From: JAIXWP01 sp943372555
GTDB lineage: Bacteria > Bacteroidota > Bacteroidia > Flavobacteriales_D > Sanyastnellaceae
DNA length: 8,258 bases
Direction: 5' to 3'
Assembly (NCBI GenBank): GCA_943372555.1
Contig: CALRZB010000117.1
Location: forward strand, 1-8,258
The translations under genes were made by a program, and so were the position numbers. The notes under the pieces were generated by a model. The model saw nothing but the letters and a program-made list of their open reading frames with translations. It searched no databases and was not told the origin of the DNA. Each line of letters starts with the position of its first letter. Within the stretch, counting starts at the first letter, position 1. Positions 1-5,523 of this stretch are shown piece after piece.

Positions 1-75
1 AAATCAGGAGAAGGATTCTATTTGTTGAACAAAGAGACGAAGGAACTTTCAGTGTCTTCAACATTCAAAAAATAA
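1..75 (+). CDS. 3' end of an unidentified gene (partial)
   Basis: Frame 1 is open from the window edge to a TAA at 73-75 and would encode the last 24 residues of a protein, ending LSVSSTFKK. The fragment is too short to assign a family. Frame 3 is also open, to a TAG at 93-95, so the frame choice is uncertain. I prefer frame 1 because its stop falls before the inverted repeat at 90-130, as expected for a gene ending ahead of a terminator, and because its residues look more protein-like. The minus-strand frames each contain a stop within this stretch. Confidence 0.4.
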   Translation, partial: KSGEGFYLLNKETKELSVSSTFKK

Positions 76-89
76 TTTTAATCAAAACT

Positions 90-130
90 AATTAGGTCTC
101 AACCGAATAGAAAACGGTTGAGACCCAATT
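90..130 (+). terminator. Long inverted repeat, probable terminator of the upstream gene
   Basis: A perfect 11-bp stem (GGTCTCAACCG at 95-105 with its complement at 115-125) encloses a 9-nt A-rich loop. The stem extends by four more pairs (AATT 90-93 with AATT 127-130) across one A-C mismatch. It lies 14 nt after the putative stop at 75 and before the tRNA promoter, which suits transcription termination. No T-run follows, so it is not a classical intrinsic terminator. It could instead be an RNA-processing or mRNA-stabilising hairpin. Confidence 0.5.
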
Positions 131-151
131 TCAGAGGATTTCAAAAATAAA

Positions 152-182
152 TTTGCAAATCCAAAAACACAGAGTATCTTTG
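152..182 (+). promoter_or_regulatory. Bacteroidota-type promoter of tRNA-Val
   Basis: TTTG at 152-155 and TATCTTTG at 175-182 are separated by exactly 19 nt. This matches every fixed position of the Bacteroidota primary-sigma consensus (TTTG at -33, TAnnTTTG at -7). Transcription would start a few bases after 182, giving a short leader before the mature tRNA 5' end at 211. The -7 element and the bases after it are repeated upstream of holA. Confidence 0.8.
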
Positions 183-210
183 CACCCGCTTTTACAGAAA
201 AGCAAGTGTA

Positions 211-285
211 GGGAGCATAGCTCAGCTGGTTCAGAGCATCTGCCTTACAAGCAGAGGGTCACAGGTTCGAATCCTGTTGCTCCCA
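211..285 (+). tRNA. tRNA-Val (anticodon UAC)
   Basis: The 75-nt sequence folds into a complete cloverleaf. The acceptor stem is GGGAGCA (211-217) paired with TGCTCCC (278-284), with discriminator A285. The D stem is GCTC/GAGC. The anticodon stem is TCTGC (239-243) with GCAGA (251-255), enclosing the loop CTTACAA. The T stem is ACAGG/CCTGT, with the standard TTCGAAT loop. The anticodon is TAC at 246-248, which reads valine GUA and wobble-related codons. The 3' CCA is not encoded, because ACTACA follows the acceptor stem, so it must be added after transcription. The gene stands alone between its own promoter and terminator. Confidence 0.96.
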
Positions 286-291
286 CTACAG

Positions 292-321
292 AATCCCGCG
301 CCATTCGCGGGATTTTTTTTT
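292..321 (+). terminator. Intrinsic terminator after tRNA-Val
   Basis: A GC-rich perfect 9-bp stem (AATCCCGCG at 292-300 with CGCGGGATT at 306-314) has a 5-nt CCATT loop and runs straight into nine consecutive T (313-321). This is a classical Rho-independent terminator seven bases after the tRNA. The next gene starts only 11 nt after the T-run. Confidence 0.93.
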
Positions 322-332
322 ATACTCAGATT

Positions 333-758
333 ATGAAAGTTGAATTAGAAAAAATTCTTTCTGTTTCAGGAAAACCTGGAATTTTCAAACTCGTTGCAGG
401 TGGCAAGAGCGTAATCATTGCCGAGTCACTTGTTGACGGTAAAAGACTCCCTATTCACCCTAGCCAGCGCGTTAGCTCTCTATCTGACATTAGCATCTTC
501 ACTAGCGAAGAGGATGTTCCATTGAAAGATGTTTTCACTAAAATGAAAGAGCATTACAATGGACAAGCTGCAGATTACAAAAGCGAACCTCAAGTATTAC
601 GCGGTGAAATCGTAAAGTTCTTACCAACCTACGATGCAGAGCGTGTCTACGACAGCGATATCCGTAAATTATTTCAGTGGTTCAATATTCTTCAAGCAAA
701 AGACATGCTTGAATTTGTTGAAGAAGAAGCTGAAGAGGGTACAGACACAGCAGAATAA
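333..758 (+). CDS. DUF5606 family protein (Bacteroidota-conserved, function unknown)
   Basis: This 141-residue protein matches, from memory, the DUF5606 family found in Bacteroidota. The N-terminal half reads MKVELEKILSVSGKPGIFKL, then an ESLVDGKR segment and a VSSLSDISIFT segment. The C-terminal half carries an LPTYDAERVYDSDIRKLFQW stretch that is characteristic of the family. The tail is strongly acidic (EFVEEEAEEGTD). No signal peptide, membrane segment or catalytic motif is visible, so it is probably a soluble cytoplasmic protein, and its role is not known to me. The ATG at 333 is chosen because family similarity begins there. The frame stays open upstream only by running through the tRNA and terminator, which is accidental. 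There is no Shine-Dalgarno sequence and no clear promoter between the terminator and the start. The gene converges on the next one with a 2-nt gap. Confidence 0.9.
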   Translation: MKVELEKILSVSGKPGIFKLVAGGKSVIIAESLVDGKRLPIHPSQRVSSLSDISIFTSEEDVPLKDVFTKMKEHYNGQAADYKSEPQVLRGEIVKFLPTYDAERVYDSDIRKLFQWFNILQAKDMLEFVEEEAEEGTDTAE

Positions 759-760
759 TA

Positions 761-1207
761 TTAGTGCTTAAACGCAGGTAAATCCTGAAGATAGTTCCAA
801 GAACCTTCTTCAGGTTTTATTTGTGCGCAAAAATGTCTGAGTCCATTGGTTACCATTAAAAATGGTACTTTCAAAGTCAAATTGTATCGTGCAGCCTGAT
901 CAAAAACACCTTGTGAAATTTCAATTTCAGGTGCTTTACATTCTACAAGTAAAAAAGGAATAGTAGTTTTATCAAAGACCACAACATCCGCTCTCTTCTT
1001 TAAGCCGTTGACCTTTAAAGACCTTTCCACCGAAATTAGTCCTTGTGGATATTGAAGCTCATTAATTAAATAGGCTACGGTGTGCTGCCTTACCCATTCT
1101 TCAGGAGTGAGTAATAACCATTTTTTTCGAATGTTATCCCATATCTCGATACCACGTTCGACGCGGCGAGTGCGAAAAGTATAGGATGGAAAATTTAACG
1201 GTTGCAT
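761..1207 (-). CDS. Small HsdR_N / PD-(D/E)XK nuclease-like protein
   Basis: This 148-residue protein resembles the N-terminal nuclease domain of type I restriction enzyme R subunits (HsdR_N type). It has no helicase or other restriction domains. The visible PD-(D/E)XK core is RADVVVF with D74, then VECK with E89 and K91. A following helix, FDQAARYN (Q104, Y108), resembles the QxxxY element of the superfamily. The N-terminal part (FRTRR, then LLTPEEWVRQH) is typical of the stand-alone Bacteroidota family, and the length is normal for that group. From memory, this family often lies near holA in Flavobacteria, as it does here with amn between them. No methylase or specificity subunit is present, so a restriction role is unlikely. 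DNA repair or nucleic-acid processing is a guess. It is transcribed divergently from amn across 66 nt and converges with the DUF5606 gene. Confidence 0.85.
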   Translation of the reverse strand: MQPLNFPSYTFRTRRVERGIEIWDNIRKKWLLLTPEEWVRQHTVAYLINELQYPQGLISVERSLKVNGLKKRADVVVFDKTTIPFLLVECKAPEIEISQGVFDQAARYNLTLKVPFLMVTNGLRHFCAQIKPEEGSWNYLQDLPAFKH

Positions 1208-1223
1208 ATATTTCTTATCGTTG

Positions 1224-1231
1224 CGAAGGTA
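1224..1231 (-). promoter_or_regulatory. Candidate -7 element for the HsdR_N-like gene
   Basis: On the minus strand this reads TACCTTCG, one mismatch from the Bacteroidota TAnnTTTG -7 element. It ends 16 nt before the ATG at 1207. No good TTTG lies at the usual 19-21 nt upstream; a TTTG-like run (TTTTTGCA) is present but only about 11 nt away. The call therefore rests on the -7 element and its position alone. Confidence 0.4.
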
Positions 1232-1258
1232 AGACCATGATGCAAAAATGAATAATGC

Positions 1259-1266
1259 TATATTTG
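1259..1266 (+). promoter_or_regulatory. Candidate -7 element for amn
   Basis: TATATTTG matches TAnnTTTG exactly but lies only 7 nt before the ATG at 1274. Transcription would begin within a few bases of the start codon, giving a leaderless or nearly leaderless mRNA. No TTTG-like -33 element is visible at 19-21 nt upstream, so this may be a chance match in AT-rich DNA. Confidence 0.4.
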
Positions 1267-1273
1267 AATACTT

Positions 1274-2047
1274 ATGGAATCAAAAGAAGAAATAGTAAAA
1301 AACTGGCTACCCAGATACACGGGCACTAGTTTGGAGGGATTTGGAGAGTACATTCTGCTAACCAATTTCGATAATTATGTGAAGAAATTCGCTGAGTGGC
1401 ACAACGTGCCCATTATTGGAGAAGATAAGGCCATGTCTACAGCAACTGCTGACGGGATAACGATTATCAACTTCTCGATGGGTAGCGCAAACGCGGCAAC
1501 CATCATGGATTTGCTAACTGCAATTTCTCCAAAGGCAGTCTTATTCCTGGGCAAATGCGGAGGATTAAAAAAGAGAAATAACATTGGTGATCTTATTTTA
1601 CCGATAGCTGGAATTCGAGGTGAAGGAACGAGTAATGACTATTTCCCGCCTGAAGTACCTGCGTTACCTGCATTTACGCTTCAACGAGCGATTTCTTCTA
1701 CTATTCGCGATATGGGATTAGATTATTGGACAGGCACTGTATACACGACCAACCGTCGTGTATGGGAACATGATCTCAAATTCAAGGAATACCTCAGAAC
1801 AATTCGTGCAATGGCCATAGATATGGAAACGGCAACGCTCTTTTCGGTTGGATTCGCGAATAAAATTCCAACAGGAGCTTTGCTTCTGGTTAGTGACCAG
1901 CCCATGATTCCACAAGGAGTAAAGACATCAGAGAGTGATGCAAAAGTGACCACTGGATATGTTGATCAGCATATCAAAATAGGAATCGAAGCACTAAAAG
2001 AAATAAGAGACGAAGGTCGTTCGGTTAGACACTTGAAATGGGACTAA
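1274..2047 (+). CDS. amn: AMP nucleosidase (short form)
   Basis: This cytoplasmic enzyme hydrolyses AMP to adenine and ribose 5-phosphate, linking adenylate level to purine salvage. The 257-residue protein is a single nucleoside-phosphorylase-like (NP-I fold) domain. FSMGSANAA (67-75) and GKCGG (93-97) are the phosphate-handling loops. An AMP-nucleosidase-specific segment runs from RGEGTSNDYFPP (115-126) to PAF (132-134). DMETA (183-187) is the ribose-contacting Met-Glu motif, and SDQP (207-210) carries the probable catalytic Asp208. The protein is about half the length of E. coli Amn, which has an extra N-terminal regulatory domain. This short form is the usual one in Bacteroidota, so it is not a truncation. 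The ATG at 1274 is the natural start, with no Shine-Dalgarno. The gene is divergent from the HsdR_N-like gene and ends 34 nt before holA, whose probable promoter overlaps its last codons. Confidence 0.93.
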   Translation: MESKEEIVKNWLPRYTGTSLEGFGEYILLTNFDNYVKKFAEWHNVPIIGEDKAMSTATADGITIINFSMGSANAATIMDLLTAISPKAVLFLGKCGGLKKRNNIGDLILPIAGIRGEGTSNDYFPPEVPALPAFTLQRAISSTIRDMGLDYWTGTVYTTNRRVWEHDLKFKEYLRTIRAMAIDMETATLFSVGFANKIPTGALLLVSDQPMIPQGVKTSESDAKVTTGYVDQHIKIGIEALKEIRDEGRSVRHLKWD

Positions 2048-2062
2048 TCTTAACCATCTTTG
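2032..2062 (+). promoter_or_regulatory. Probable holA promoter, overlapping the amn 3' end
   Basis: CTTG (2032-2035) and CATCTTTG (2055-2062) are separated by 19 nt, each one mismatch from the Bacteroidota TTTG / TAnnTTTG elements. The 12 bases at 2056-2067 (ATCTTTGCACCC) are identical to those at the tRNA-Val promoter (176-187), including the bases after the -7 element. The -33 element lies within the last amn codons. The ATG of holA follows 19 nt after the -7 element. Confidence 0.6.
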
Positions 2063-2081
2063 CACCCTCTAAAAAACAGGC

Positions 2082-3149
2082 ATGGATCATCTGAGAATCA
2101 TACGCGACATTGAAATGAGAAATTTCAAACCCATCTATTTCTTGATGGGAGAAGAGCCTTATTTCATAGATATGATCACAGACAAGATAGAAGACTCTAT
2201 TTTGGATGAGGCTTCTAAAGCGTTCGGTCAAACTGTTGTTTATGGACGCGACGTAGCACTTGACCAAGTCATTTCTTTAGCAAAAGGATTTCCTATGATG
2301 GGAGATCTTCAAGTTGTGATTGTGAAAGAGGCACAAGACCTGAAGGAGTTCAAACGTGGAAATAAGAAGAGCGATGATGACGATGATAGCGACGACGTTG
2401 CGGTTGACACGAGTAAGAATCCAATGGCCGCTTTCGAACACTATGTTTTAAATCCATCACCTACAACCATTCTTGTTTTCGCTATGAAAAACAAGAAGTT
2501 GGACAAGCGATTGAAGGTTTATAAAAACATCGAAAAGGTCGGGCTGATCTTCGAATCAGAAAAGCTTCGAGACTATAAAATGGCCGATTGGATAAAATCT
2601 TATGCCCAGCACCAAGGCTTCGGCATGGATAATAAAATCGCAGAATTGCTGGCTGAATACCTTGGAACAGATTTGAGTAAAGTGGTGAATGAAATCAGCA
2701 AACTTGCGATTATTCTACCCAAAGGCACGCAAATCACAGCCGAGCATGTGGAAGAAAACATTGGCATATCCAAAGATTTCAATGTTTGGGAACTGCAGAA
2801 AGCATTGGGTTTAAAGGACGTATTGAAGGCAAATAGAATTATTCACTATTTCGAAAACAATCCTAAAAACAACCCTATTCAGTTGGTGATTCCAAGTTTG
2901 TACAATTATTTCTGCAAACTAGCCATATATATATCTGTTCAAGACAAGTCGAAAGCAGCAGCAGCCATGGGCGTAGCTCCATTTGCTGTAAATGACTATA
3001 AGTTAGCCAGTGCAAAATATGAGGCCAAAAAAGTGGAGCGAATCATCAGTCATTTGCGACAAGCAGACCGCCAAAGCAAAGGCATGGAAGGCGGCAGAAT
3101 AGAGACAGGCGACATTTATCGCGAACTCATTTATAAGACACTCCACTGA
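2082..3149 (+). CDS. holA: DNA polymerase III subunit delta
   Basis: HolA is the delta subunit of the replicative clamp loader; it opens the beta sliding clamp so that the complex can place it on primed DNA. The 355-residue protein begins with the Bacteroidota-typical KPIYFLMGEEPYFID (16-30). It then has the AAA+-like N-terminal domain with GFPMMGDLQVVIVKEAQDL (69-87) and TTILVFAMKNKKLDKR (128-143). The lid domain follows (LAEYLGTDLSKVVNEISKLA), then a C-terminal helical collar ending in DIYRELIYKTL. It lacks a Walker A motif, as expected for delta. One oddity is a polar, acidic low-complexity stretch, KSDDDDDSDD (96-105), within a longer insertion (about 91-113) that separates two normally adjacent segments. 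The ATG at 2082 fits the family start. A likely promoter lies at 2032-2062. hemE follows 33 nt later. Confidence 0.94.
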   Translation: MDHLRIIRDIEMRNFKPIYFLMGEEPYFIDMITDKIEDSILDEASKAFGQTVVYGRDVALDQVISLAKGFPMMGDLQVVIVKEAQDLKEFKRGNKKSDDDDDSDDVAVDTSKNPMAAFEHYVLNPSPTTILVFAMKNKKLDKRLKVYKNIEKVGLIFESEKLRDYKMADWIKSYAQHQGFGMDNKIAELLAEYLGTDLSKVVNEISKLAIILPKGTQITAEHVEENIGISKDFNVWELQKALGLKDVLKANRIIHYFENNPKNNPIQLVIPSLYNYFCKLAIYISVQDKSKAAAAMGVAPFAVNDYKLASAKYEAKKVERIISHLRQADRQSKGMEGGRIETGDIYRELIYKTLH

Positions 3150-3170
3150 CAATCCTATTATGTCCAATAT

Positions 3171-3178
3171 TAACTTCG
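3171..3178 (+). promoter_or_regulatory. Weak candidate -7 element for hemE
   Basis: TAACTTCG differs from TAnnTTTG by one base and lies 4 nt before the hemE ATG at 3183. No -33 TTTG is seen 19-21 nt upstream. With a 33-nt gap after holA and no hairpin, read-through from holA is equally possible. Confidence 0.25.
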
Positions 3179-3182
3179 CGCC

Positions 3183-4214
3183 ATGACTTTAAAAAATGAT
3201 TTAATTCTCAGAGCAGCGCGTGGTGAAAACGTAGACAGAACTCCTGTGTGGGTGATGCGACAAGCTGGCCGTGTGCTTCCCGAATACAGAGCTGTTCGTG
3301 CGAAGGCGGGAAGTTTCAAAGGACTTCTATTCAATCCCGAAGCTGCTGCCGAAGTGACAATTCAACCTGTAGACTTGCTAGGCGTAGATGCAGCCATATT
3401 ATTCAGCGATATTTTAGTTATCCCCGAAGCTATGGGGCTTCCATACAATATGGATGAGGGAAAAGGTCCCTCTTTCGATAACGTCATTAACACTGAAAAA
3501 GATTTAGAAAGGCTATCAACGAATCACATCGTTGAAAATCTAGACTATGTAATGCAGACACTTCGTCTCATTAACAAAGAACTTGATGGTAGAGTGCCGC
3601 TTATAGGTTTTGCTGGAGCACCGTGGACTATCTTCTGCTATATGGTAGAAGGAAAAGGATCAAAGACATTCTCAAAACCTCGAGCAATGTTGATGCAGAA
3701 TCCAGAATTGGCACATGCCTTGCTTAGCGCCATCACAGATGCGACCATTACTTATTTGAAAGCTCAAATAAATGAAGGCGTTCATATCGTTCAACTATTC
3801 GATAGTTGGGCTGGAATTTTGAATAAAGACACTTACAACACATTTGCACTTCCTTATATGAAAAGAATATGCGACTCCATAGAAACTGTTCCTGTGACAG
3901 TTTTCGCCTTGGGCGCTTTCTTTTCGTTGAAAGAGTTAAGTGAATTATCTTGCGCAACCGTAGGACTCGATTGGCACATCGATGCTGCGGAAGCTCGAAA
4001 GATTGTTGGATCAAATAAAACCCTTCAAGGTAATATGGATCCCGCTGTTCTTTACGGCGATTATAACCTTATAAAGACCAAAACAACCGAGATGCTCAAC
4101 TCTTTTGGGCCTCAAAGACATATTGCTAACCTAGGACACGGAGTTTATCCCGATATTAGCGCGGACAAACTCAAGTTTTTTATAGATACCATTAAAGAAC
4201 ATCAACACGAATAA
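3183..4214 (+). CDS. hemE: Uroporphyrinogen decarboxylase
   Basis: HemE removes four acetate carboxyl groups from uroporphyrinogen III to give coproporphyrinogen III, in cytoplasmic haem synthesis. The 343-residue, full-length TIM-barrel protein carries the family signature PVWVMRQAGR (21-30), whose Arg26 and Arg30 bind substrate carboxylates. FSDIL (74-78) holds the catalytic Asp76, GFAGAPWTIFCYM (142-154) includes Tyr153, FDSWAG (206-211) includes Ser208, and HGVYPDI (319-325) includes His319. All the expected active-site residues are therefore present. One conserved spot is unusual: the segment usually reading F-A/T-K-G reads FALG (241-244), with Leu in place of Lys. The start at 3183 fits the family, with no Shine-Dalgarno sequence. 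The downstream OmpA gene begins 5 nt after the stop, suggesting a shared transcript. No other haem gene is in the window. Confidence 0.95.
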   Translation: MTLKNDLILRAARGENVDRTPVWVMRQAGRVLPEYRAVRAKAGSFKGLLFNPEAAAEVTIQPVDLLGVDAAILFSDILVIPEAMGLPYNMDEGKGPSFDNVINTEKDLERLSTNHIVENLDYVMQTLRLINKELDGRVPLIGFAGAPWTIFCYMVEGKGSKTFSKPRAMLMQNPELAHALLSAITDATITYLKAQINEGVHIVQLFDSWAGILNKDTYNTFALPYMKRICDSIETVPVTVFALGAFFSLKELSELSCATVGLDWHIDAAEARKIVGSNKTLQGNMDPAVLYGDYNLIKTKTTEMLNSFGPQRHIANLGHGVYPDISADKLKFFIDTIKEHQHE

Positions 4215-4219
4215 GTACC

Positions 4220-5431
4220 ATGAACATTCGCTATTTCGCTCTCGCTCTATGTGTAGCCATCTCAAGCAACACCTTTGCTCAGAGTAAAAAAACAACTGGA
4301 AAGACTGACAAGGCAAAAGAAGAAGCGCCAGTTGAAGTTTCCGACAACCTTGTGGCTAATCCTAGCTTTGAGGACTGCAACATCAAAACGTTAAAGGCAT
4401 ACAGCCAACTTAACGAACTTTGCTCTCCTTGGTTTTCTCCAAACAAAACATCTGCAGATCTTTTCGCTGAAGGCGTTAAAGGAACTAAAGTTGTAGCCGG
4501 AACTAATGACTATGGCAAACAAGGACCTATGGATGGTACTTGCTATGGCGGTTTCCGTGCTTATACCAAAGACCCAAAGAAATCAAGAACATATCTTGAA
4601 ACTAAACTTACAGCTCGTCTTGAAAAGAATCAATTGTATTGCGTTCGTATCAATGTGAGCCTAGCGGATCTTTCTAAGTTCGCTGTAAACAACATCGGTG
4701 TTTTCTTCTCAGACCGTAAAATTCAAAATCAAAATGACTTTGCTTTAACGTTCACTCCTCAAGTGACTGAGAAAAACAATAAAGTGATTAATAACCTAGA
4801 TGGTTGGGAAACAATTTGCGCAACTTTCATTGCAACTGGTAATGAGGAGTACATCGTAATTGGTGGATTTGGTGAAGATGGAAAAATGAAAGTGGAGAAG
4901 GTTAAAAAACCTGCGGGAGTAACTGGCACAGTATTAAACGATGCTTACTATTTCATCGACAATATCGAAATCGTTCCAGTAGATGCTCAAAGTCAATGCA
5001 TCTGCGGAAAGGCGGATAAAATGGAAGCTGATTTAATCTACAGCCGCTCAAGTGCGAAGTCTCCTGGAATGACTCCACAACAGATGATTCAAGCAAGTGG
5101 TATTTATTTCGCGGCATTAAGCAACGAAATCCCAGCAATGTTTGAAACAGACATTACTGAAATTGCTCGCATAATGAAAGAAAATGCTGCAATCAAACTT
5201 GAATTAATTGGTCACAGCGATGCTGATGAAACCCCTGAAGCTAAGATTAACCCGAGTTACGCAGAAATGGCTAAAAAACGAGCTGAGGCAGTAAAAACAG
5301 CGTTGGTCAATGCTGGTGTTTCAGCTGATCGTATTACAGTAACTTCTAAAGATGACACCTCTCCTGCAAACACGAAAGCAACGCCTATGGCGAAAGCGCA
5401 AAACAGAAGAGTAGAGCTTATTGCCAAATAA
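4220..5431 (+). CDS. Secreted OmpA-family protein with N-terminal NPSFE domain (paralogue 1)
   Basis: This 403-residue envelope protein begins with a clear signal peptide (about 1-20, cleavage after TFA|Q). A Lys/Glu-rich linker follows, and then a region starting NLVANPSFE (43-51) of the kind found in many Bacteroidota surface proteins, probably a beta-sandwich. That region runs to about 255. A CxC motif (Cys260, Cys262) precedes a linker and a C-terminal OmpA-like domain (about 295-403). In the OmpA domain, GHSD (331-334), Arg354 and NRRVEL (395-400) are kept, so the peptidoglycan-contacting Asp and Arg may be present. The Asp-Arg spacing is 20 residues rather than the usual 15, and the YNxxLSxxRA and GYG segments are degraded. 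A role in tethering the outer membrane or a surface glycan to peptidoglycan is inference. It is 5 nt downstream of hemE and ends at a terminator; its paralogue follows. Confidence 0.85.
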   Translation: MNIRYFALALCVAISSNTFAQSKKTTGKTDKAKEEAPVEVSDNLVANPSFEDCNIKTLKAYSQLNELCSPWFSPNKTSADLFAEGVKGTKVVAGTNDYGKQGPMDGTCYGGFRAYTKDPKKSRTYLETKLTARLEKNQLYCVRINVSLADLSKFAVNNIGVFFSDRKIQNQNDFALTFTPQVTEKNNKVINNLDGWETICATFIATGNEEYIVIGGFGEDGKMKVEKVKKPAGVTGTVLNDAYYFIDNIEIVPVDAQSQCICGKADKMEADLIYSRSSAKSPGMTPQQMIQASGIYFAALSNEIPAMFETDITEIARIMKENAAIKLELIGHSDADETPEAKINPSYAEMAKKRAEAVKTALVNAGVSADRITVTSKDDTSPANTKATPMAKAQNRRVELIAK

Positions 5432-5452
5432 TTTTTGGCTTGATATTAGAAT

Positions 5453-5489
5453 CAACAAGGGTCGCTTAATAAAGCGGCCCTTGTTGTTT
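5453..5489 (+). terminator. Strong hairpin terminator between the two OmpA-family genes
   Basis: A 15-bp stem (5453-5467 with 5472-5486, one G-T pair) has an AATA tetraloop and is followed by TTTA. The 3' arm itself is T-rich (TTGTTGTTT). It lies 21 nt after the first OmpA stop and 34 nt before the second OmpA start. It therefore probably ends the hemE-OmpA transcript and separates the two paralogues. The T-tract is short, so termination may be incomplete. Confidence 0.8.
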
Positions 5490-5523
5490 AAAATAATCGG
5501 ATTCTTTTTCTGTTATTCGTACC

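Noticed and set aside
211..330. tRNA-Val as an integration site for a mobile element
   Set aside because: No repeated copy of the tRNA 3' end, integrase or phage gene is visible downstream; the neighbours are housekeeping genes.
153..332. N-terminal extension of the DUF5606 reading frame through the tRNA
   Set aside because: It would translate the tRNA and its terminator. Family similarity begins at the ATG at 333.
761..1207. A restriction-modification or defence system
   Set aside because: Only the nuclease-like domain is present. There is no methylase, specificity subunit, helicase or toxin-antitoxin partner beside it.
1274..2047. Truncated amn pseudogene, since it is half the E. coli length
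   Set aside because: The catalytic domain is complete with all motifs, and the short form is normal in Bacteroidota.
3248..3457. A 69-residue plus-strand open frame within hemE
   Set aside because: It is an out-of-frame shadow of hemE, rich in Cys, Ser and Arg, as expected of noncoding translation.
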